Source: Lawsonibacter asaccharolyticus (GTDB lineage: Bacteria; Bacillota; Clostridia; Oscillospirales; Oscillospiraceae). From it: DNA of 64,000 bases. Of the stretch, positions 59,065-64,000 are shown one piece after another. Numbering within the stretch: position 1 is the stretch's first letter; each line of letters starts with the position of its first letter. The stretch covers positions 248,001 through 312,000 of the forward strand of contig BFBT01000001.1 in the NCBI GenBank assembly GCA_003112755.1, written 5' to 3'. The notes under the pieces are model-generated. The model was given only the letters and a program-made list of their open reading frames with translations, ran no database searches and was not told where the DNA came from. The position numbers and the translations under genes are program-made.

Positions 59065-60015
59065 CTAATCATGCCCACATCGAAAGAAACAACATAACTT
59101 ATTATTACGTTGTTTTTTATTGCGAGACGGCTGCTCCGTATTCAGCACCGGAACGAACAGGTTTAAAGATTCGATCTGTGCTCGGTGGACCTCACCTGTT
59201 GCCAGAGTATAGATACGCGTTGTATTGACGTTTTTATGTCCAAGGATATCCGCTAAATGCAGGATATCCTTCTCTTTTTCGTAAAAGGTGCTGGCAAACA
59301 GATGCCGCAGATTATGGGGATATACTTTTTCCTCTGGCACTCCAGCTTCCCTGCACAGCTTCTGCATCGCTCTCCACACATTGCTCCGGTCCACGGGCCT
59401 TCCACCGCGGGTAATAAAAATCGGGCCGTGAGAGATCCCTATCCATGCCGCATAGTCCAGAAGGACATCGCAAAGCTTTTGCGGGATCAGGATCACCCGG
59501 CTCTTGCCTTTATTTTTTGCAATAGTGTTTCCACTCACTGCCGCCTCAACTGTAATATATTGCAGCTCACTGATCCGGATCCCAGTAGCGCACAGCGTCA
59601 AGATCAGGAAGTACAGACGGATCTGTTTTTTCCGCCGGGCTGTCTCCAAAAGGCGCCTATATTCCTCCCGCCCCAGCTCCTTTCTCTGGTCACAAAAAGT
59701 CTGGTACTGCAGCTTGAACAGCTTGACGCAGCATTCCCCTGCCCCGACAAATTTCAGAAACTGATTCACTGCAGTCAGCATGGAATTTGCGCTGCGCACC
59801 GCGTACCGCTCTCCCAGCCAATTTTTATATTCAATGATCTGCTCCTTCCGGAAGGAGCCTTTCCCCTTCTGAAAGGTCAGAAACACTTTGACATCATGCA
59901 TATATTTTCTGATCGTCGCCTCGCTTTTTTCATCCAGCTCCAGATATCGGCGAAAGGCTTCCAGTGCCCCATCTTCTTTCTCAAAAACATTCTTTCCTGC
60001 ATTTTTTAGACTCAT
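59065..60015 (-). CDS. Tyrosine recombinase, probable flagellar switch invertase
   Basis: The 316-residue protein has a SAM-like core-binding domain (about residues 16-95) and an intact catalytic domain: Arg147 in TGIRISEL, His234 and Arg237 in HNLRH, His260 in LGHKN and nucleophile Tyr269 in RIYT. This is the XerC/D-like type that inverts small DNA segments. The ATG has GGAGGAG upstream. Recombination site 3 (59088-59114) is inside its 3' end and encodes part of the tail (RNNKLCC). Inversion with site 2 would change residues 310-316 from FFRCGHD to LHTKKKF and keep a stop. Its position beside the sites strongly suggests it acts on them. Confidence 0.9.
   Translation of the reverse strand: MSLKNAGKNVFEKEDGALEAFRRYLELDEKSEATIRKYMHDVKVFLTFQKGKGSFRKEQIIEYKNWLGERYAVRSANSMLTAVNQFLKFVGAGECCVKLFKLQYQTFCDQRKELGREEYRRLLETARRKKQIRLYFLILTLCATGIRISELQYITVEAAVSGNTIAKNKGKSRVILIPQKLCDVLLDYAAWIGISHGPIFITRGGRPVDRSNVWRAMQKLCREAGVPEEKVYPHNLRHLFASTFYEKEKDILHLADILGHKNVNTTRIYTLATGEVHRAQIESLNLFVPVLNTEQPSRNKKQRNNKLCCFFRCGHD
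59088..59114 (-). repeat. Recombination site 3 (right boundary of the invertible segment)
   Basis: Left arm AACAACATAA, spacer CTTATTA, right arm TTACGTTGTT. The spacer is the exact reverse complement of that in sites 1 and 2, so this site is inverted relative to both. One arm base differs. It overlaps the recombinase coding sequence. Confidence 0.9.
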
Positions 60016-60163
60016 AATTTCTCCTCCAAATCGCTTTTTTCATGTTGAGGTATGCATCTATTGTAGTAGCTGGGACACAAAGTTCCCTTGTTTTAGTGAA
60101 TGTTTTTACATGTATTATGAGTCCAAGTACGGAAGTCTATTTCACTGCCTGCCCTGCTGCATA

Positions 60164-60210
60164 GAAAAATCCCTGCCGGACCTCCGTATTCACGGAGGTC
60201 CGGCAGGGAT
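60164..60210 (-). terminator. Rho-independent terminator after the SLH protein gene
   Basis: A 19-bp perfect stem (ATCCCTGCCGGACCTCCGT and complement) with a 4-nt loop is followed by a T5 run on the minus strand. It separates the SLH gene from the recombinase gene downstream. Confidence 0.92.
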
Positions 60211-60232
60211 CCTATTCTCATATATTCAACGC

Positions 60233-63200
60233 TCAAAGGGTCAGCGCGTTGGCCAGCATCACAGCCATCTCAGCGCGAGTGATCGCCTTTTGCGGACTTA
60301 TGGTTTGATCTGCTGTTCCTGACAGGACTCCATACTCCACCATAACTGCCATGGCGCTTCGCGCATAGGCTGAAATGCTGCTTTCGTCCCGGAAGCGGCT
60401 GAGCATCTGCTCATTTCCGCTGCCCAGGCTCCATCCATCCGCCTGCATTGCCTTCATCAGGAACACCGCAGCATCCTGGCGGGTAACCGGTGATCCTGGA
60501 TGGAACCCTCCGTCCGGATAGCCGCCTGTAATGCCCAGCGCTTGGGCAGTCATAACAGCCTGGGCATAGTAGCTGTCCCGGGGAACATCCCAGAATCCAG
60601 CCTTTCCCTGCCCAGAGAGCTGAAACGCCTGACAGAGCATCAGTACATAGTCTCCCCGGGTGATCTGCTGTCCGGGGCTGTATGTCCCATTTCCCGTCCC
60701 GTGGACCACTCCGTTTTCATACAGGAGATCCACCGCCGGAACCGCCCACTCAAAGGAGCTCATATCCCAAAAATACCGTGAGGCTGTGGCGGGCCTTACC
60801 GAGATCTGGATCCGACCGCGGTATTCGTTTCCTTTTGTGTCCCATCCTGTATAGGAGATACTTGCTGTCCCCTGATAGCCCACTTTCGGAACAAAGGTGA
60901 TCTCCGAAATTCCAGGGGACTTCGCCGGATAATAGCTGGTGGTCATCCGGACCTCTGTATTGCTTTCCCCCGCTCCCTGGTATTGAAAATAGAGTCTTCC
61001 CACACTGCTGCTGGGTGTATCAAAACGCACATAGGCCAGTCCGCCCATCCCGCGGTCCTCACATGCCTCTTGGAAGTCCCGGGCGTAGAAGGAGAGCGGG
61101 CGGCCGTCTGTCGCGTAGGTGATCACAGAAGGCCCTTTCGGCTCCTCCACCGTAATTCTCACAGTCCCTTCAAATTTGCCGCCATCTGTGCTCCAGCCGG
61201 TAAATTCCAGATCCACCGCTCCGAAAACACCTTCAGCGGGGACAAAGCACACCCGGTCCAGATAGGGATCTGTCCCACGGTAGTAGCTCTTGGACTCCGT
61301 CACCTTACTGTCATAGTCACCATCGTCATATCCGTAATACAGCGTCCCCTTGGAGGAGCTGGGCAGCTCGAAGCGGACATAGCGCAGCCGGCTTCCAGTC
61401 ATCTCCTGACAGAGATCGTCAAAATCTCCATCGTCAAAGGTGACAAAGCTGTTGGGCTTCACCCGGTACTCGATGAGGTCCGATCCAGTATCCACGCCGA
61501 TCTCCAGCTGGCCCGAGAAGTCCTCTCCATTCGTCCCCCGCCCGGTAAAGGGAATGGAGACCACGCCAGAAAAATTCCGGGCCGGCACGAAGGTCACCTG
61601 GTCCAGATAGGGACTCCCGGAGCGGTAATAGCATTTAGAGCTGGTCACCTTGCTGTCATAATCTCCGTTATCATAGCGATAGTACAGGGTCCCCTGGGCT
61701 GCGGGGGGAGGGTCAAAGCTGACATGATCGAGCGTGCTCCCCGTCAGTTCACGGCACAGCGCGTTGAAATCGTTGTCATCCAGTGTGACTTTTCCATTTC
61801 GATGGACGGAATAGCGGATATCTCCTTTGCCGCCCCGGCCAACGGCCACCTCCACAGTACCGGCAAACCGGTTTCCCTTTGTATCCCAGGCGTTAAAATC
61901 GATCTCCGCCGTTCCGGAGAAATCCCTGTCTGCCACAAAGGTGACCCGTCTGAGGTAAGGGGAAGACGACCGGTAATAGCTGCGTCCCTCTGTTACCCGG
62001 CTGTCATAGGAGCCGTTTCCGGTATAGTTGTAATACAGAGTCCCCTCTGAAGAAGCAGGCAGTTCAAACTGGACATAGTCCAAAGCATATCCCGTGATCC
62101 GTTTGGCCAGGTCATTGAAATCACTCTCGTCTAGGTTCAGCCGTCCCCCCTGAGCGATGGAATAATTCAGGTCGCCCCGACCGCTGGCCTCAGAGATCCG
62201 GATCGTGATCCTCCCCCGGAAGGAGTCGCCGTAGACGTTGTATCCGGTATAGGAGATCACGACCTGACCGCTGCCTCCCTCAGGTACAAAATAGACATCG
62301 GACAGACTGGGAGTTCCGGAACGCTTGTACTCCTTGGAGGGGTCTACCTCGCTGCCCGGATTGGCCGGGGAGATATAACGGTAATACAGAGTTCCCTTTC
62401 CACTGTCCGGATGAGAGAATTCCACATAGCTCAGATCCCGGCCTGTCCGGTTCCGGCAGACTCGGTTGAAGTCATCCGGGTCAAACTGGACCGCCTTATC
62501 GGCGGAGGCAGCATACTCGATCTCCTCTGTCTCCTCCACCTCTACCTCAATGGTCCCCTGAAAGGAGCCCCCATCCCTTGCATAGCCGGTATAGGAGATC
62601 ACTGCCGTTCCGCTGAAATCTCCCTTGGGGACAAAAGCCACATCGCCCAGGCCCATCTGGCTGGCTGAGGGATCGGCATAGTAGTTCTCGCTGGTCCCCA
62701 CCCCGGCTCCAGTATCCCCTTCAGAATTATAGCGATAGTAGAGCGTGCCCTGCCGGGTATTCACCCACAGGCCGCCCACATAGTCCAGTGAGCTTCCCAG
62801 CACGCTTCGGCACTCCCGCTCCAACTCTCTCTGGATCTCGTCAAAGCGCAGCGGGTCCCCCGCTCCTGCAGCTGCCGTGATCACATCAGCGGTGTTGGCC
62901 TCTACAGTGACCTGGCAGGAAGCCGTATAAAGGCGGCCGCCCGCCCGGATCTCGGCGGTGACCGTGGCCTCTCCCACGGATACAGGATAGAGATACCCAT
63001 TGTCCACCTTCAAGATCCTCTCATCGCTGCTGGTCCAGGCGGCATCCTCCCGCTCCAGCGCCGCGCCATAGACTTCCGGGATCAGGCGCTGATTTTCATT
63101 TTCCCGCATAATAAGGTTCTCCGGCAGAACGATGCCCCGCACGGCAGCCTCACAGGAATCTGTCAGGCCGCTCTGCGACCGGGCCGTAATTTTTGTGCGC

Positions 63201-63802
63201 CCCGGTTCCCGCCCCGCGGTCACCAGTCCAGTGTCCCTGTCCACCTCCGCGGCATCCGGGTCCGAGCTGGACCAAGTCACAGGCTCAGCCTGATCTGCCG
63301 GGGTGATCTCGGCCCGGAGCTGGAGGGTCTCACCCGGCTCCAGCTCCTGATCCCCCTCCGGGGTGATCTGAAGGCCGGCCGGCTGATCCGGAACCACAGT
63401 GATCGCGCAGGTGTCCCTCTCCGCGCCTCCCTGACAGGTCACAGTGGCCACCAGGGTCACCGGGTCTGTCTCCGTGGTCTCGGCGGTGTTGACTGCCTCC
63501 ACCTCCACGGTCCAGCTGTCCCGACCAGAGGCGATCCTGACCCGCTCCGGATCGTTGTTCTCAAGGGACCACTCGATCCGCGCGTCTTCCATCTGGTCCT
63601 GGCTCAGCCCGGCGGCCGAAGCCTCCACATAGGCCCGCTCCCCCACTTTCATGGAGAGGTTGGAGGGTGTGACCGTCACACCGGTCAGCTGTCCGCCGCC
63701 CTCCGGCTCCCCCTCTGCCGCCCAGGCCCCGGGCACCAGAGAGCCCGCCAGCACCAGTGCCAATGCCAGGGCGGCGATCCTGTTCGCGATACTTCTTTTC
63801 AT
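60233..63802 (-). CDS. Large secreted SLH-domain protein with Ig-like and six novel repeats
   Basis: The 1,189-residue protein has a signal peptide (basic start, hydrophobic core, cleavage near GAWAAEG). Three Ig-like Big-type domains follow (about residues 40-300, with LQITPEGDQELEPGETLQLRAEI and VTWSSSDPDAAEV), then six repeats of about 105 to 115 residues (about 310-1010). The repeats share GTLYYRY, a Y-Y-R-S..SPYL stretch, VTFVP, FSGTA and a final G..F.G.I.I.V. The C-terminus has three SLH domains (about 1020-1189, with ITRGDYVLML, VTRQDAAVFLM and ITRAEMAVML) that bind cell-wall polymer. It is likely a surface or adhesin-type protein. The second of two adjacent ATGs was chosen because GGGAGG is 7 nt upstream. 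Confidence 0.88.
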   Translation of the reverse strand: MKRSIANRIAALALALVLAGSLVPGAWAAEGEPEGGGQLTGVTVTPSNLSMKVGERAYVEASAAGLSQDQMEDARIEWSLENNDPERVRIASGRDSWTVEVEAVNTAETTETDPVTLVATVTCQGGAERDTCAITVVPDQPAGLQITPEGDQELEPGETLQLRAEITPADQAEPVTWSSSDPDAAEVDRDTGLVTAGREPGRTKITARSQSGLTDSCEAAVRGIVLPENLIMRENENQRLIPEVYGAALEREDAAWTSSDERILKVDNGYLYPVSVGEATVTAEIRAGGRLYTASCQVTVEANTADVITAAAGAGDPLRFDEIQRELERECRSVLGSSLDYVGGLWVNTRQGTLYYRYNSEGDTGAGVGTSENYYADPSASQMGLGDVAFVPKGDFSGTAVISYTGYARDGGSFQGTIEVEVEETEEIEYAASADKAVQFDPDDFNRVCRNRTGRDLSYVEFSHPDSGKGTLYYRYISPANPGSEVDPSKEYKRSGTPSLSDVYFVPEGGSGQVVISYTGYNVYGDSFRGRITIRISEASGRGDLNYSIAQGGRLNLDESDFNDLAKRITGYALDYVQFELPASSEGTLYYNYTGNGSYDSRVTEGRSYYRSSSPYLRRVTFVADRDFSGTAEIDFNAWDTKGNRFAGTVEVAVGRGGKGDIRYSVHRNGKVTLDDNDFNALCRELTGSTLDHVSFDPPPAAQGTLYYRYDNGDYDSKVTSSKCYYRSGSPYLDQVTFVPARNFSGVVSIPFTGRGTNGEDFSGQLEIGVDTGSDLIEYRVKPNSFVTFDDGDFDDLCQEMTGSRLRYVRFELPSSSKGTLYYGYDDGDYDSKVTESKSYYRGTDPYLDRVCFVPAEGVFGAVDLEFTGWSTDGGKFEGTVRITVEEPKGPSVITYATDGRPLSFYARDFQEACEDRGMGGLAYVRFDTPSSSVGRLYFQYQGAGESNTEVRMTTSYYPAKSPGISEITFVPKVGYQGTASISYTGWDTKGNEYRGRIQISVRPATASRYFWDMSSFEWAVPAVDLLYENGVVHGTGNGTYSPGQQITRGDYVLMLCQAFQLSGQGKAGFWDVPRDSYYAQAVMTAQALGITGGYPDGGFHPGSPVTRQDAAVFLMKAMQADGWSLGSGNEQMLSRFRDESSISAYARSAMAVMVEYGVLSGTADQTISPQKAITRAEMAVMLANALTL

Positions 63803-63826
63803 CATGATCCCTCCCGGATCTTAAGC

Positions 63827-63856
63827 CATGGGCGGGCAATGCTTTGCCCGCCCATG
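63827..63856. terminator. Hairpin between the partial gene and the SLH gene
   Basis: CATGGGCGGGCAA and its exact complement flank a 4-nt loop. A T5 run follows only on the plus strand, after GTGGGC. It probably ends the upstream minus-strand gene despite the weak minus-strand T tract. Confidence 0.6.
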
Positions 63857-63869
63857 TGGGCTTTTTCCT

Positions 63870-64000
63870 TTAGTTTCCCGGATAATTGCCCTGTGTCACC
63901 ACAAAGTGATAGGTGGTCCCTCCTGTGATCAGCCCGATCCCCTCTGTCGGCTGCAGCTCCAGCGTATAGCTGTCGTTCTGGCGGCTGTTGGCGGATGCGT
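63870..64000 (-). CDS. 3' end of an unidentified gene (runs off the window)
   Basis: The minus-strand frame reads into a TAA at 63870-63872. The visible 43 residues include SYTLELQPTEGIGLITGG and end TYHFVVTQGNYPGN. The beta-rich pattern would suit a surface or secreted protein, but there is too little sequence to assign a family. It is upstream of the SLH gene on the same strand. Confidence 0.5.
   Translation of the reverse strand, partial: ASANSRQNDSYTLELQPTEGIGLITGGTTYHFVVTQGNYPGN

Larger units (their letters stand above)
58798..59114. other. Predicted invertible DNA segment (flagellar phase switch)
   Basis: Inverted sites 2 and 3 bound 263 bp of AT-rich DNA between flgB and an active-looking tyrosine recombinase gene. 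The interior holds a promoter-like sequence facing flgB (58867-58895) and a hairpin plus T tract reading the other way (58906-58950). The interior is much richer in A and T than the genes around it. Such a layout predicts ON/OFF control of the flagellar operon by inversion. Inversion itself has not been observed here; it is inferred from site geometry and context. Confidence 0.8.

Overview
The window reads as chromosomal DNA of a GC-rich member of the Clostridia, most like gut Oscillospiraceae (Flavonifractor/Lawsonibacter type). That placement is an inference from three things seen here: a Gram-positive style fla/che operon with FliY and SigD, a Tn1549-like conjugative element, and an SLH-domain surface protein. 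I saw no rRNA, tRNA or CRISPR array.

Region 1 (1 to about 15.8 kb) is the right-hand part of an integrative conjugative element, all on the minus strand. It holds the start of a VirB4-type ATPase, PrgI, two DNA methyltransferase genes, ArdA antirestriction protein, DUF6674-like and DUF4406-like proteins, a ParB-like protein, three translationally coupled large serine recombinases and a small C-x2-C protein. A 19-bp palindrome (arms TCTGGACA/TGTCCAGA around AAG or CTT) recurs through the first 9.2 kb. Two identical 1,717-bp IS3-family elements sit exactly in the loop of that palindrome. Copy 2 has matching AAG flanks. Copy 1 has mismatched flanks (CTT/AAG), which suggests a recombinational deletion at the place where coupling-protein and VirB6-type genes would be expected.

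Region 2 (15.8 to 23.4 kb) is chromosomal. It holds a tyrosine-recombinase homologue without catalytic residues, a frameshifted small gene, a lipoprotein, an FtsA-like actin-fold protein with an 18-bp tandem repeat, a chemoreceptor, an FtsE-like ABC ATPase and a divergent C39-like peptidase.

Region 3 (23.4 to 34.2 kb) holds a fliD-fliS-fliT-like cluster with a SigD-like promoter, a divergent ParA/ComFB unit, and a c-di-GMP block: PilZ protein, GGDEF/EAL protein and EAL-HDOD protein.

Region 4 (34.2 to 58.7 kb) is one long fla/che operon transcribed leftward from flgB: flgB-flgC-fliE-fliF-fliG-fliH-fliI-fliJ-fliK-flgD-TIGR02530-flgE-flbD-motA-motB-fliM-fliY-cheY-fliO-fliP-fliQ-fliR-flhB-flhA-sigD-flgF-flgG-cheC-cheD-cheV, continuing into the EAL-HDOD gene. 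flhF, flhG, cheA, cheW, cheB, cheR and flagellin are not in the window.

Region 5 (58.7 to 60 kb) is the most exciting part. An AT-rich segment just upstream of flgB is bounded by inverted 27-bp sites (10-bp arms, 7-bp spacer), with a third site in direct orientation. It is followed at once by an intact tyrosine recombinase gene whose 3' end contains one of the sites. A promoter-like sequence in the segment faces flgB in the orientation present. This looks like a self-contained invertible ON/OFF switch for the whole flagellar operon, similar in principle to the Clostridioides difficile flg switch. Inversion would also replace the last seven residues of the recombinase.

Region 6 (60.2 to 64 kb) holds a large secreted SLH protein with six copies of a repeat of roughly 105 to 115 residues, and the 3' end of another gene.
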